A program made the position numbers and the translations under genes. Below, piece by piece: positions 18,703 through 28,072 of a stretch of DNA of 64,000 nucleotides. The notes below the pieces were generated by a model that was given only the letters and a program-made list of their open reading frames with translations, made no database searches and was not told the DNA's origin. The DNA is from Crossiella cryophila (GTDB lineage: Bacteria > Actinomycetota > Actinomycetes > Mycobacteriales > Pseudonocardiaceae): the NCBI RefSeq assembly GCF_014204915.1, contig NZ_JACHMH010000001.1, forward strand, positions 2,294,001-2,358,000. Reading direction: 5' to 3'. Position 1 is the stretch's first letter. Every line of letters starts with the position of its first letter.

Positions 18703-18798
18703 AGTCAGTCCACTGAACTCCCTGGATGGCTACCGCCGATCCAGGGCAGGGGTGAACGCACCGAGTGGCGGCTCGGTGCGTTCACCCTGTTCTTTTTT
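18703..18798 (+). ncRNA. Candidate small RNA, about 95 nt
   Basis: Transcription from the promoter at 18667-18696 would start near 18703 and stop at the T-run near 18798. The RNA would hold two hairpins: 18720-18746 (arms CCCTGGAT and ATCCAGGG) and the terminator hairpin 18752-18785 followed by TTTTTT. No start codon and Shine-Dalgarno pair fits between promoter and terminator. It lacks the C-rich loops of 6C RNA. Transcription is inferred, not shown. Confidence 0.4.
18752..18798 (+). terminator. Intrinsic terminator, plus-strand direction
   Basis: A 14-bp perfect stem (arm GTGAACGCACCGAG) with a 6-nt loop is followed by CCTGTTC and a T-run on the plus strand only, so it stops plus-strand transcription. 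Confidence 0.75.
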
Positions 18799-18816
18799 GT
18801 TGTACTTTTGGCTATA

Positions 18817-18850
18817 ACAAAGGCCGCCTGATTGCTCAGGCGGCCTTTGT
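18817..18850. terminator. Terminator hairpin behind the P-type ATPase
   Basis: A 15-bp perfect inverted repeat (arm ACAAAGGCCGCCTGA) with a 4-nt loop lies 20 nt past the P-ATPase stop. AT-rich flanks on both sides suggest it works in both directions. Confidence 0.8.
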
Positions 18851-18869
18851 TGGGTGCGTCCGGAACGCG

Positions 18870-21257
18870 TCAGTCGGCGGGCAGGCCCACCCGCTCCTTC
18901 TCCTGGCGCAGCCAGCCGTCCATCCACCAGCTCAGCTCGATCAGCAGCATGCCGACACCGGCCACCACGAAGCTCAGCAACAGCGTGGGCGAGTGGTTCG
19001 GGTCGATGTCGAAGAAGCGCTGACCGAACGGGATGAGCACGGCGAAGGCGAACCCGGCCGCCATGCTCAGCAGCAGCGCGGCCTTCCACCACACATACGG
19101 CCGGGCGATCACCGCGAGCACCCAGAAGGCCACCAGGAACAGCGTGACCACCGCGGCGGTGCTGCGCTGGGCCTGGGTGGCGCTCGCATCGCCCATGGCG
19201 AGCAGGTAGCTGGTGAAGGTGGCCACCGCGGCGATCGCGCCCGCGGGCACGGCCAGTCGCATCACCCTGGCCACGAACCCGCTGCGGGCCCGTTCCTTGT
19301 TCGGCGCCAGCGCGAGGAAGAAGGCCGGGATGCCGATGGTGAAGGCGTTGAGCAGGGTGGAATGCCTGGGGTAGAACGGGTACGGCACCTGGGCGATGAT
19401 CACCAGCACCGCCAGCAGCACCGAGTACACCGTCTTGGTGAGGAACAGGTTGGCGACCCGCTCGATGTTGCCGATCACCCGGCGGCCCTCGGCCACCACA
19501 TAGGGCAGGGTGGCGAACTTGTTGTCCAGCAACACGATCTGCGCCACCGCCCGGGTGGCCGGGCTGCCCGCGCCCATGGCCACGCCGATGTCGGCGTCCT
19601 TGAGCGCGAGCACGTCGTTGACGCCGTCGCCGGTCATCGCCACGGTGTGCCCGCGTGACTGCAGCGCGCCGACCATGTCCCGCTTCTGCGTCGGGGTGAC
19701 CCGGCCGAAGACCACGCCGTTGTCCACCGGATCGGCCAGCGCCTCCTTGCCCTCCGGCAGCGTGCGCGCGTCCACCGGCCGGTCCGCGCCCGCCAGTTGC
19801 AGCGAGGCGGCGACCGCGCCCACGGAGACCGCGTTGTCCCCGGAGATGACCTTCACCGCCACGTTCTGTGCGGCGAAGAAGTCCAGCGTGTCCTTGGCGT
19901 CCGGGCGGACCTTCTGCTCCAGCACCACCAGGGCCACCGGGGTGACCACGCCGGGTGCGGCGGCCTCGTCCACCGCGCAGCTCGCCCGGCCCAGCAGCAG
20001 CACCCGCAGGCCCTGCGCACCGGTCTGCTCGGCCTCGGCGCGGACCGCGGAACCCGGCGCCAGCAACACATCCGGCGCGCCGAGCACCCAGTCGCCGTCG
20101 GCGTGGAAGCTCGCGCCGCTCCACTTGCGCGCGGAGGAGAACGGGGCGATCGCGCTGACCTGCCAGGTGGTGCCGTCCGGATGCGCCTCGGCGATGGCCT
20201 GCAGGCTCGCGTTCGGGCGTGGGTCCGCGCTGGCCAGCCCGGCCAGTGCGGCGGCGATGTCGGCAGGGGAGTGCCCGTCCAGCGGCCGGACCTCGGCCAG
20301 CCGCATGCCGTTCTCGGTGAGCGTGCCGGTCTTGTCCGCGCACACCACGTTCACCCTGGCCAGGCCCTCGATCGCGGGCAGTTCCTGCACCAGGCACTGC
20401 CGCCGCCCGAGCCTGACCACGCCGACCGCGAAGGCGATGCTGGTCAGCAGCACCAGGCCCTCGGGCACCATCGGCACCAGCGCGGCCACCATCCGGCGGA
20501 TCGCGTCCGGCACGTCCTTGTTGTCGGCGAGCTGGCTGTAGATGGTGAGCGCGCCGATCGGCACGATCATCCAGGTGATGATGCGCAGGATCTTGTCGAT
20601 GCCCGAGCGCAGTTCGGAGGAGACCAGGGTGAACTTGCTGGCCTCCTCGGCCAGCCGGGCCGCGTATGCCTGCCGCCCGACCTTGGTGGCCTGGTAGGCG
20701 CCGGTGCCGGCGACCACGAAGCTGCCGGACATGACCTCGTCGCCCGGCTGCTTGACCACCGGGTCGGACTCGCCGGTGAGCAGCGACTCGTCGACCTCCA
20801 GGGCCTCGGCGGTGAGCACCAGCCCGTCCACCACGATCTTGTCGCCGGGGCCGATCTCGATCACGTCGTCCAGCACGACCTGGTGCGGGGAGACCTCCAC
20901 CGCGCGGCCGTCCCTGCGCACCGTCGGCTTGGCCTCACCGACGATGGCCAGCCGCTCCAGGGTGCGCTTGGCCCGCACCTCCTGCACGATGCCGATCAGC
21001 GTGTTGATCACGATGATCACGCCGAAGAGGCCGTCCTGGATCGGCCCGATGACCAGGATGATCGCGAAGAGCACCCCGATGATCGCGTTGAACCGGGTGA
21101 ACACGTTGGCCCGGATGATCTCGCCGACACTGCGGCTGGCCCGTGCTGGGACGTCGTTGGACTGGCCGGCCGCGACGCGCTGCCGTACCTGCTGCTCGGT
21201 CAGTCCACTGGCGGGGTCAACCCCGGCGAGCGCGACCGGTTCTTCCGTCGTCGACAC
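18870..21257 (-). CDS. ctpE: CtpE-like cation-transporting P-type ATPase
   Basis: A 795-residue P-type ATPase. The phosphorylated Asp lies in [15 protein letters not shown], the actuator motif is ESLLTGESD, and the hinge is [22 protein letters not shown]. Ahead of the phosphorylation site the helix reads [19 protein letters not shown], the form I associate with mycobacterial CtpE, a Ca2+ importer; a C-terminal bundle of about six helices is present. The start is the GTG at 21257 ([15 protein letters not shown]); the open frame further upstream is proline-rich and unlike the family. Calcium as substrate is inferred from family resemblance. Confidence 0.85.
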   Translation of the reverse strand: MSTTEEPVALAGVDPASGLTEQQVRQRVAAGQSNDVPARASRSVGEIIRANVFTRFNAIIGVLFAIILVIGPIQDGLFGVIIVINTLIGIVQEVRAKRTLERLAIVGEAKPTVRRDGRAVEVSPHQVVLDDVIEIGPGDKIVVDGLVLTAEALEVDESLLTGESDPVVKQPGDEVMSGSFVVAGTGAYQATKVGRQAYAARLAEEASKFTLVSSELRSGIDKILRIITWMIVPIGALTIYSQLADNKDVPDAIRRMVAALVPMVPEGLVLLTSIAFAVGVVRLGRRQCLVQELPAIEGLARVNVVCADKTGTLTENGMRLAEVRPLDGHSPADIAAALAGLASADPRPNASLQAIAEAHPDGTTWQVSAIAPFSSARKWSGASFHADGDWVLGAPDVLLAPGSAVRAEAEQTGAQGLRVLLLGRASCAVDEAAAPGVVTPVALVVLEQKVRPDAKDTLDFFAAQNVAVKVISGDNAVSVGAVAASLQLAGADRPVDARTLPEGKEALADPVDNGVVFGRVTPTQKRDMVGALQSRGHTVAMTGDGVNDVLALKDADIGVAMGAGSPATRAVAQIVLLDNKFATLPYVVAEGRRVIGNIERVANLFLTKTVYSVLLAVLVIIAQVPYPFYPRHSTLLNAFTIGIPAFFLALAPNKERARSGFVARVMRLAVPAGAIAAVATFTSYLLAMGDASATQAQRSTAAVVTLFLVAFWVLAVIARPYVWWKAALLLSMAAGFAFAVLIPFGQRFFDIDPNHSPTLLLSFVVAGVGMLLIELSWWMDGWLRQEKERVGLPAD

Positions 21258-21340
21258 TGCGCGAGGGTACGCGCCAGGGGTGGCCGGGAGCGGGCTGACT
21301 CGCAGGTCCACTCCGCCGAGCGACGGGACCGGGGGAGTTG

Positions 21341-22705
21341 CTAGCTCCGCTGGGTGACCTCGGCCAGCTTGGTCCATCCTTCGGGGGACTGCGGGCCGTC
21401 GACCTCCAGCAGCCGCAGGTAGCACTCCCTGGCCAGCAGCACCTTCTGCAGCTCCTCCAGGATCTCCTCGAAGAACTGCTCCCGGTAGCTGGCGTCGTTG
21501 ACCGCGTAGACGGCGAAGTAGAGCGCGGAGAAGGCGGCCATCACGATGGAGACCTGGATCAGCTCGTTGCTGATCCCGTCGATCGGGATCGGGATGGTGA
21601 AGAAGGTGCCCTCGGTCAGCGGGTGCCCGACCCAGGCCTCGGCCACCGAGTCCTTGATCGCGATCGCGCCGAAGGTGACGAAGAAGAGGAAGACCAGCAG
21701 GCCGAGCAGGGCGATCTGCATGCCCTGGCTGACGAAGGCGATGAGCAGCACGTTGAGCCGCTCGCCCAGCTTCATCGGGTGCCGGTCGAACTGCAGGTCC
21801 TCATCGGGCAGCTGCTCGGCCAGCTTGCCCAGCTCGGTGCCGGCACAGGCCGCGCGCACCGAGTCCGGGGTGATCTCCACCCGCAGCTTCTTCAGCTCCT
21901 CGGGCAGCCGCACGCACAGGAACAGGGCGATGATCACGATGAAGAACCAGGCGATGCCCCACAGCCGCGGGCGGTCCAGGTTGCCCGACATCTGCCAGTT
22001 CTCGGTGTTGATGAACAAGAAGGTGACCAGGAGCAGCAGCAACGGCACCGCCCTCGTCACCAGCCTGCCCAGGTTGCCAAGGTGCGGGACCAGGTGCCAG
22101 AACGACCAGTGCACCAGCGAGCCGATGCCGGCCCTGGTGAAGGCGTAGATCACCAGCACCAGCGCGGCGCCGATGACCAGGTCCTCCCGCGCGTCCGACC
22201 AGCTCCAGTTGAGCAGGCCCTCCAGCAGTGGCGGCGTGCTGAGGGTGATCACCGCGCCGGTGATGCCCGCGGTCCGGCTGCGCAGGTAGCGGCGACCGGT
22301 GCGCAGCCACAGGAACAACAGCGCGGCGCCGATCGCTGTGACAGTGGCCACACCCAGACCGGTGAGTTGGTAGCCGTCGTCCTCGGCCATCCGGACGCTC
22401 GCCTGGGCCGCCGAGAGGCCGCGGTAGGGCGGGCTCCAGCGCCAGCTGACCGACACCACGATGTAGCCGAGCACCCCGCCCAGGAAGAACATCAGCGCTG
22501 GAAGTGAGCGCGCGAGCACCGGGTGCTTGCGCATGTTGCGCACCACGAACGGCATGCCCTCGCGCAGGAACCAGCGCTCGACCTCTTTGATCGGCAGGCT
22601 GTGCCGCTGCTTGTCCTTGGCCACCCGGCCGAGGCTATCGGCGTCCCCGCGATCGGGTGTGGCGGCACTCCTGGGATGGGAAGTCAGCGGCCAAGAATGA
22701 GACAT
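21341..22705 (-). CDS. Multi-spanning membrane protein, unknown function
   Basis: A protein of 454 residues from ATG at 22705, or 427 from GTG at 22624. At least seven hydrophobic helices are visible, including [76 protein letters not shown] and [21 protein letters not shown] soluble loop separates the last two helix groups and the C-terminus is acidic and helical ([20 protein letters not shown]). I do not recognise a family. No clear ribosome site helps to choose between the starts. It is divergent from the MFS gene with only 18 nt between the longest starts. Confidence 0.7.
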   Translation of the reverse strand: MSHSWPLTSHPRSAATPDRGDADSLGRVAKDKQRHSLPIKEVERWFLREGMPFVVRNMRKHPVLARSLPALMFFLGGVLGYIVVSVSWRWSPPYRGLSAAQASVRMAEDDGYQLTGLGVATVTAIGAALLFLWLRTGRRYLRSRTAGITGAVITLSTPPLLEGLLNWSWSDAREDLVIGAALVLVIYAFTRAGIGSLVHWSFWHLVPHLGNLGRLVTRAVPLLLLLVTFLFINTENWQMSGNLDRPRLWGIAWFFIVIIALFLCVRLPEELKKLRVEITPDSVRAACAGTELGKLAEQLPDEDLQFDRHPMKLGERLNVLLIAFVSQGMQIALLGLLVFLFFVTFGAIAIKDSVAEAWVGHPLTEGTFFTIPIPIDGISNELIQVSIVMAAFSALYFAVYAVNDASYREQFFEEILEELQKVLLARECYLRLLEVDGPQSPEGWTKLAEVTQRS

Positions 22706-22723
22706 CGGTGTATCGTTTGACTC

Positions 22724-23998
22724 GTGGACGTCCAATTGGGCCAGGAGGCCGCGCGGCCTTCCCGGGTACCTGTCTGGGGCCTTCTGGGCTCGACGGCGTT
22801 GTCCGTCACGGGTAACGCGATCGTGAGTGTCGCGATGCCGATCCTGGTGCTGCAGCGCACCGGCAGTGCGGTCCTCGCCGGTGTGGTGGCCGCCGCGGCC
22901 ATGGCGCCGCTGGTGCTCTCCGCGCTGTTCGGCGGGGCCCTGGTGGACCGGTTCGGGCGGCGGCGCTCCAGCGTGGCCGCGGACCTGCTCAGTGCCGCGG
23001 CGGTGGCGGCACTGCCGCTGCTGGACATGACCCTCGGTCTGGGGATCCCGTTGATCCTGGGCCTGGTCGCGCTCGGCGCGGTCTTCGACGGTCCCGGCAT
23101 GGCCGCGCGCGAGGCGCTGCGGCCGGATGTCGCGGCCAAGGCGAAGCTGCCCCTGGAGAAGATCAACTCCTGGGGTGAGGCGGTGGACGGGATCGGCGGC
23201 GTGGCCGGTCCGGGTCTGGCCGGCGTGCTGATCGCGATCATCGGCCCGATGAACACGCTGTGGGCCACCGTGATCATGTTCTTCCTGGCCTCGGTGCTGA
23301 CCTTCACCGTGGTGCCCTCGGTCCAGCACACCGGTGGTGAACGCCCGGCGGTGGAGCCGTACTGGCAGTCGGTGTGGCAGGGCCTGAAGTTCGTCTGGAC
23401 CGAGGGCGCACTGCGCGCCACCGCGCTGACCGGCATGCTGATCGTGCTGTTCCTGACCCCGCTGTCCTCGGTGATCATGCCCGCGATGATGTTCCAGGCC
23501 GGCAAGCCGGAACAGACCGGCTTCGTGCTCGCGGTCTTCGCGGTCGGCGGCATCATCGGCGCCATCGGCTACGGCGTGATCGCCCGCTTCGCCGGCAGGC
23601 GGATCGTGCTGCTGGTCGCGCTGCTGCTCACCTCACTGGCCTTCCTCGGGTTCGCGCTGAGCACCAACTTCGGCTGGCTGCTCGCCCTGGCCCTGGTCAC
23701 CGGCGTGGTCTCCGGTCCGATCAACCCGGTCACCGCGGTGGTCATGCAGGAGCGCACCCCGGAGGTCATGCGGGGCAGGGTGATCGGCACCATCACCTCG
23801 CTCTCGCTGGCCGCCAGCCCGCTCGGCGCGGTCGTGGCCGGACCCATCGTGGAGTACTCCGGCCCGGCGACCGCCTTCCTGATCATCGGTATCGGCTGCC
23901 TGCTGGCCACTGTCTACGCCGCCCTCACCCCTGGGCTGCGCAAGATCGAACCTTCCGACGCGCCGTTCGCTCCGGCGCAGCAGAAGGTGACCACGTGA
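22724..23998 (+). CDS. MFS transporter
   Basis: A 424-residue major facilitator permease with 12 predicted helices in two halves. The loop after helix 2 has the family signature GGALVDRFGRRRSS, and the second half has GVIARFAGRR at the matching place. It resembles the DHA3/MefA-like drug-efflux group, so export of a small hydrophobic compound is likely, but the substrate is unknown. The P450 gene starts 13 nt downstream, so the two are almost certainly co-transcribed and may act on the same compound. The GTG start gives MDVQLGQEA. Confidence 0.85.
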   Translation: MDVQLGQEAARPSRVPVWGLLGSTALSVTGNAIVSVAMPILVLQRTGSAVLAGVVAAAAMAPLVLSALFGGALVDRFGRRRSSVAADLLSAAAVAALPLLDMTLGLGIPLILGLVALGAVFDGPGMAAREALRPDVAAKAKLPLEKINSWGEAVDGIGGVAGPGLAGVLIAIIGPMNTLWATVIMFFLASVLTFTVVPSVQHTGGERPAVEPYWQSVWQGLKFVWTEGALRATALTGMLIVLFLTPLSSVIMPAMMFQAGKPEQTGFVLAVFAVGGIIGAIGYGVIARFAGRRIVLLVALLLTSLAFLGFALSTNFGWLLALALVTGVVSGPINPVTAVVMQERTPEVMRGRVIGTITSLSLAASPLGAVVAGPIVEYSGPATAFLIIGIGCLLATVYAALTPGLRKIEPSDAPFAPAQQKVTT

Positions 23999-24011
23999 TG
24001 AGAGGAAACCG

Positions 24012-25304
24012 ATGAACAACCTGGGCCCCGCCGCCTCCCTTCGGCTCGGCTCGCAGATCCAGGCTGCCAAGGCCACCAACTGGCTGCTCGGCGGGCTCGG
24101 TGATCTGCTGGTGCAGGTGGAAAACCCGAAATGGCGGGAAAATCCCTATCCGCTCTATGAACAGATCCGGCAGAAGGGCCCGCTCTACCGCGGGCTCAGC
24201 GGCACCTGGGCCACCACCTCGCACGCGCTGTGCAACCAGGTGCTGCGGGACCGCCGTTTCGGGGTGAAGAACGCCGACGGCTCCCCGGTGACCGGCGGCG
24301 CGCTGGGTGCGGTGGCCAACACCTACCCGGAGAGCTTCCTGGACCAGGACCCGCCGGACCACACCCGGCTGCGCAGGCTGGCCGCCCCCGCGTTCAACCC
24401 CAAACGTGTGGACGGCTACCGGCCGCGGGTGCAGCAGATCGTGGACTCGTTACTGGACAAGATCGAGGGCCAGGAGACCTTCGACCTGATCAAGGACCTG
24501 GCCGCGCCACTGCCGATCACGGTGATCAGCGACCTGCTCGGCATCCCGGACGCCGACCGCGGCGACTTCGCCGAGTACGGCGCGCGGATCGGCGAGGGCC
24601 TCAGCGGGGTGCACTCGATCCGCCAGGCCAAGGACCTCATCCACGTGGGCAGCGAGCTGGTCGCGCTGTTCGACCGGCTGCTGAAGGAACGCACCAAGGA
24701 TCCCGGCGACGATGTGATCAGCAGTTTGGCCACGGCGGTCGGCGAGGAGAAGATGACCGCCCGCGAACTGCACGGCACCGCGATGTTGCTGCTGCTGGCC
24801 GGGTTCGAGACCACGGTGAACCTGATCGGCAACGGCGTGCACGCCCTGCTGGCCCACCCCGAGCAGTGGGCGCAGCTGCGCGACAAGCCGGAGCTGGCCG
24901 CCGCCATGACCGAGGAGGCCCTGCGGTACGACCCGCCGGTGCAGGCCACCATGCGGATCGCGCACGCCGACATCGAACTGGCCGGCGAGACCATCAAGTC
25001 AGGCCAGCTGGTCGGGGTCATGCTGGCCGCCGGCAACCGCGACCCGGAGGTCTACCCGGAGCCAGACAAGTTCGACATCACCCGTACCGGTGGACCCGAG
25101 CACCTGGCCTTCTCCAGTGGCATCCACTACTGCATCGGCGCCCGGCTGGCCCGGATCGAGGGCGAGATCCTCTTCCGCAGCCTGGCCGAACGGATGCCGC
25201 TGCTGCGGCAGGCCGGTCCGCTGGAACGACGGGAGAGCAGCACCATCCGCGGGCTGCGCGCGTTCCCGGTGACCGCCAAGTTCCCGGCGCAACGCAGTCA
25301 GTGA
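24012..25304 (+). CDS. Cytochrome P450 monooxygenase
   Basis: A 430-residue soluble bacterial P450. All signature motifs are intact: the I-helix oxygen-binding AGFETT (263-268), ExxR as E302-A-L-R305, and the heme loop FSSGIHYCIGARLA with ligand C374. It needs external ferredoxin and reductase, neither of which is in the window. It follows an MFS transporter by 13 nt, with AGAGGAAACC as ribosome site. Leu147 is encoded by the rare codon TTA (24450-24452), which in related actinomycetes can make translation depend on the bldA tRNA. The substrate is unknown. Confidence 0.93.
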   Translation: MNNLGPAASLRLGSQIQAAKATNWLLGGLGDLLVQVENPKWRENPYPLYEQIRQKGPLYRGLSGTWATTSHALCNQVLRDRRFGVKNADGSPVTGGALGAVANTYPESFLDQDPPDHTRLRRLAAPAFNPKRVDGYRPRVQQIVDSLLDKIEGQETFDLIKDLAAPLPITVISDLLGIPDADRGDFAEYGARIGEGLSGVHSIRQAKDLIHVGSELVALFDRLLKERTKDPGDDVISSLATAVGEEKMTARELHGTAMLLLLAGFETTVNLIGNGVHALLAHPEQWAQLRDKPELAAAMTEEALRYDPPVQATMRIAHADIELAGETIKSGQLVGVMLAAGNRDPEVYPEPDKFDITRTGGPEHLAFSSGIHYCIGARLARIEGEILFRSLAERMPLLRQAGPLERRESSTIRGLRAFPVTAKFPAQRSQ

Positions 25305-25456
25305 CCAGACCAGGCGGCCGCGGTGACCACCCCCAGGGTTGTCGCGGCCGCCATCCTGATCTGGCGTGTCCCGGACCACCTTCACCAGGGCTTTTGCCCC
25401 TTCGGGCATTAGCATTCGGGGCGTTGGCGGTCCTCGGCTGATTGGGAGCAGGTTTC

Positions 25457-26398
25457 GTGCGGGACATCGCGGTCTTCAGCGGCAGTGCCCACCCCGAGCT
25501 GGCGGCGGAGATCTGCGCCCAGCTCGAAGTGCCGTTGCGGCCGGTGCGCACGCAGCGCTTCGCCAACGACTGCATCGAGGTGCAGTTGCAGGCCAACTGC
25601 CGGGAGCGGGATGTCTTCCTGATCCAGCCGCTGGTCACCCCGGTGCAGGAGAACCTGGTCGAGCTGCTGCTCATGCTGGACGCGGCGCGCGGGGCCTCGG
25701 CGGCCCGCACCACCGTGGTCATGCCGCACTACGCCTACGCGCGCTCGGACAAGAAGGACGCGCCGCGGATCTCCATCGGCGGCAGGCTGGTGGCCGACCT
25801 GCTGGTGGCGGCCGGGGCCAACCGGGTGCTCGCGATGACCCTGCACTCCCCGCAGGTGCACGGGTTCTTCAGCGTGCCGGTGGACCACCTGCACGCGCTG
25901 CGCGAGCTGGCGCTGCACTTCCGCCAGTACGACCTGTCCAACACCACCGTGGTCTCCCCCGACCTGGGCAACGCCAAGGAGGCATCGCACTTCGCGCGCC
26001 TGCTCGGGGTGCCGGTGGCGGCCGGGGCCAAGCAGCGCTTCGCCGATGACAAGGTGACCATCAGCTCGGTGATCGGCGAGGTGGCCGGGCGGGACATCAT
26101 CGTGCTGGACGACGAGATCGCCAAGGGCAGCACCGTGCTGGAGCTGCTGGACAAGCTGCGCGACCTGGGTGCGCGCACCATCCGGGTGGCCTGCACGCAC
26201 GGCCTGTTCGCCGGTGGCGCGCTCAAGCGGATCGGCGATCAGCCCGACGTGCTGGAGATCGTGTGCACCAACACGGTGCCGATCCCCGACGGCGAGCGGG
26301 TGCCCAAGCTGAAGGTGCTCTCCATCGCGCCCGCGCTGGCCGAGGCCATGCGGCGGATCCACAACGGCGAGTCGGTCAGCGCGCTCTTCGACGCCTAG
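25457..26398 (+). CDS. Ribose-phosphate pyrophosphokinase family protein
   Basis: A 313-residue protein of the PRPP synthetase family. It shows the N-terminal FSGSAHPELAAEIC start, the ATP-binding region VVMPHYAYARSDKKD and the GNAKEASHFARLLG flag region. The PRPP-binding loop reads IIVLDDEIAKGSTV instead of the usual DDxIDTGGT form, so this may be a paralogue rather than the main Prs, which is normally close to 325 residues. The start is the GTG at 25457, with GGGAGCAGG upstream. It converges with the next gene with no gap between the stop codons. An imperfect hairpin near 25313-25350 ends the preceding operon. Confidence 0.82.
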   Translation: MRDIAVFSGSAHPELAAEICAQLEVPLRPVRTQRFANDCIEVQLQANCRERDVFLIQPLVTPVQENLVELLLMLDAARGASAARTTVVMPHYAYARSDKKDAPRISIGGRLVADLLVAAGANRVLAMTLHSPQVHGFFSVPVDHLHALRELALHFRQYDLSNTTVVSPDLGNAKEASHFARLLGVPVAAGAKQRFADDKVTISSVIGEVAGRDIIVLDDEIAKGSTVLELLDKLRDLGARTIRVACTHGLFAGGALKRIGDQPDVLEIVCTNTVPIPDGERVPKLKVLSIAPALAEAMRRIHNGESVSALFDA

Positions 26399-27235
26399 TC
26401 ACTTCTCGGCTGGGAAGAGCTGCTCGGCGACCTGGCGGCACACGGAGGCGCCGTGTGCCTGCCCGAGTCCGATCGGGTAGCTCACCAGCACGGCCAGCAC
26501 CTTGTCCGCCCACACCGCCAGGCAGTTCACCGCCCAGTTGCGGGTGCCGCTGTGCTCGGTCCAGCCGTTCTTGATCGCCAGCCGCTGCCCGGCCAGTCCG
26601 GGGGCCTCGGCGATGCCGAAGGCGTTGGAGGGGGCCACGTTCCGCATCTCGGCGCGCAGCCACTCGGTCCACTGTGGACTGAGGTGGCGGCCGTCGAAGA
26701 GGCACTGGCCCATCCTGGTGGCATCGGCCGCGGTCATCCGGGTCTTGGACCACCAGCCGGTGGTGATCCTGGTGCCGGTCAGGCCGCAGGTGGAGATCAG
26801 CCGCTGGATCACCGCGTCCGAGCCGCGCCTGCGGTAGAGCTGTTGCGCGGCCTGGTCGTCGGAGACGTTGAGCATGCGGTGCATCGTCTTCAGGTCGGCC
26901 TGGCTGGGGCTGGCCGGGCCGAGGCCGTTGAGGAAGTCGAAGGCGATCCAGGCCTTGACCATCGACTCCACCGTATTGGCGAAGGCGCTCTGGTTGGCCG
27001 AGCCGCGGGTCTCGCCGGTTTTGGTGTCGCGCAGCGACCAGGAGTACTGGCCGGGGGTGTCCACCTGGACCTGCGGGGTGTTCGCCCTGGGCTGGGTCTC
27101 CGGTTCCGGCGCCTGGGTCAGGGTGGGCAGACCGAAGTCGGTGGTGCTGGTTGCCACCGTGGGCAGTGCCCGCTGGCAGCCGCCGACGGCCACCATGAGC
27201 AGGGCAAACGCGACCACAGTCCATTTGCGACTCAT
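26399..27235 (-). CDS. Lipoprotein with a serine beta-lactamase/DD-peptidase fold
   Basis: A 278-residue lipoprotein. The signal peptide ends in a lipobox (MVAVGGC, acylated C20). The three motifs of penicillin-recognising serine enzymes appear in order: S91-M-V-K94 (SxxK), S125-D-D127 (SDN-like) and K222-N-G224 (KTG-like). The middle and last motifs deviate from the consensus, so catalytic activity is uncertain; it could be a weak beta-lactamase, a peptidase-like protein or a sensor. It is divergent from an OmpR-type two-component system, and 11-bp direct repeats lie 23-44 nt before its start, suggesting control by that system. Its stop abuts the stop of the converging gene. Confidence 0.75.
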   Translation of the reverse strand: MSRKWTVVAFALLMVAVGGCQRALPTVATSTTDFGLPTLTQAPEPETQPRANTPQVQVDTPGQYSWSLRDTKTGETRGSANQSAFANTVESMVKAWIAFDFLNGLGPASPSQADLKTMHRMLNVSDDQAAQQLYRRRGSDAVIQRLISTCGLTGTRITTGWWSKTRMTAADATRMGQCLFDGRHLSPQWTEWLRAEMRNVAPSNAFGIAEAPGLAGQRLAIKNGWTEHSGTRNWAVNCLAVWADKVLAVLVSYPIGLGQAHGASVCRQVAEQLFPAEK

Positions 27236-27257
27236 GCCGGGGACGCTAGGAACGGCC

Positions 27258-27279
27258 TGATGAAGAATTGACGAAGAAG
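27258..27279 (+). promoter_or_regulatory. Response-regulator box: two contiguous 11-bp direct repeats
   Basis: TGATGAAGAAT and TGACGAAGAAG stand directly next to each other, 23-44 nt before the lipoprotein start. An 11-bp period is typical for OmpR/PhoB-family dimers. Confidence 0.6.
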
Positions 27280-27338
27280 CTGTGCGAGGGCGGTGCGATC
27301 GGACGCGGCCGGGTGATTTCACGGCTTCCGGGGCCGGC

Positions 27339-27354
27339 CTTCATCATTTCTTCA
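27339..27354 (-). promoter_or_regulatory. Response-regulator box upstream of the two-component operon
   Basis: On the minus strand the sequence TGAAGAAATGATGAAG has two GAAG cores 11 nt apart, the same period and core as the box at 27258-27279. It ends 35 nt before the response regulator start. Confidence 0.5.
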
Positions 27355-27388
27355 CGGCCCCGGCGGGGGTGGCTGCGACACTGGGCCG

Positions 27389-28072
27389 GTGAGCGCGCGC
27401 ATCCTTCTCGCCGAGGACGACCAGAAGCAGGCGCACCTGATCCGCGTCTACCTGGAACGGGCCGGGCACAGCGTGCTGGCCTGCGCGGACGGCCGGACCG
27501 CGCTGGAACTGGCGCGCACCAGGCGACCGGATCTGATCGTGCTGGACGTGATGATGCCCGAGGTGGACGGCCTGGACGTGTGCCGCATCCTGCGTGCGGA
27601 GTCCGCGGTGCCGATCCTGATGCTCACCGCGCGCTCCACCGAGGCGGATCTGTTGCTGGGCCTGGATCTGGGCGCCGACGACTACATGGTCAAACCGTTC
27701 AGCCCGGCCGAGCTGACCGCCAGGGTGCGCGCGCTGCTGCGCCGCTCCGCCGCCCCTGCCGCGCCGGAGCTGATCACGGTGGGGGAGCTGGAGATCGACC
27801 CGACCCGGTACACCGTGCGGCTGCGCGGCGCGCAGGTTGAGCTGACCGCCAAGGAGTTCGACATCCTGCACGCGCTGGCCCGGCAGCCGGGTGTGCCGCT
27901 GACCAGGACGCAGATTTTGGAGCGCGCCTTCGGTTTCGACAACCACGTGCTGGAGCGCACGGTGGACGCGCACGTGAAGAACCTGCGGCGCAAGGTGGAG
28001 GACGATCCGGCCAGCCCGCGCTACCTGCTCACGGTGAGCGGGCGCGGGTACAAGCTCGCCGAGGCGCTGTGA
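27389..28072 (+). CDS. OmpR/PhoB-family response regulator
   Basis: A 227-residue DNA-binding response regulator. The receiver domain shows the acidic pair in LLAEDD, the phosphorylated D53 in LIVLDVMMPEVDG and the Lys in YMVKPFSPAEL. The C-terminal winged helix covers about residues 130-225 (VELTAKEFDILHALARQPG, ending RYLLTVSGRGYKLAEAL). It overlaps its kinase by 4 nt. Matching 11-bp repeats occur near its own start and near the divergent lipoprotein, so it probably regulates both. Confidence 0.93.
   Translation: MSARILLAEDDQKQAHLIRVYLERAGHSVLACADGRTALELARTRRPDLIVLDVMMPEVDGLDVCRILRAESAVPILMLTARSTEADLLLGLDLGADDYMVKPFSPAELTARVRALLRRSAAPAAPELITVGELEIDPTRYTVRLRGAQVELTAKEFDILHALARQPGVPLTRTQILERAFGFDNHVLERTVDAHVKNLRRKVEDDPASPRYLLTVSGRGYKLAEAL

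Larger units (their letters stand above)
18502..18869. other. 368-nt gap without a protein gene
   Basis: The gap lies between the alpha-galactosidase start and the P-ATPase stop. The first part (18502-18660) is the alpha-galactosidase leader and promoter region, in which I see no clear motif. The second part (18667-18850) holds a plus-strand promoter-like pair, two hairpins with a T-run and a third hairpin, listed separately. Confidence 0.6.

Noticed and set aside
22724-25304. Secondary-metabolite gene cluster
   Set aside because: Only a transporter and a P450 are present; no core synthase, NRPS, PKS, terpene cyclase or RiPP machinery lies nearby.
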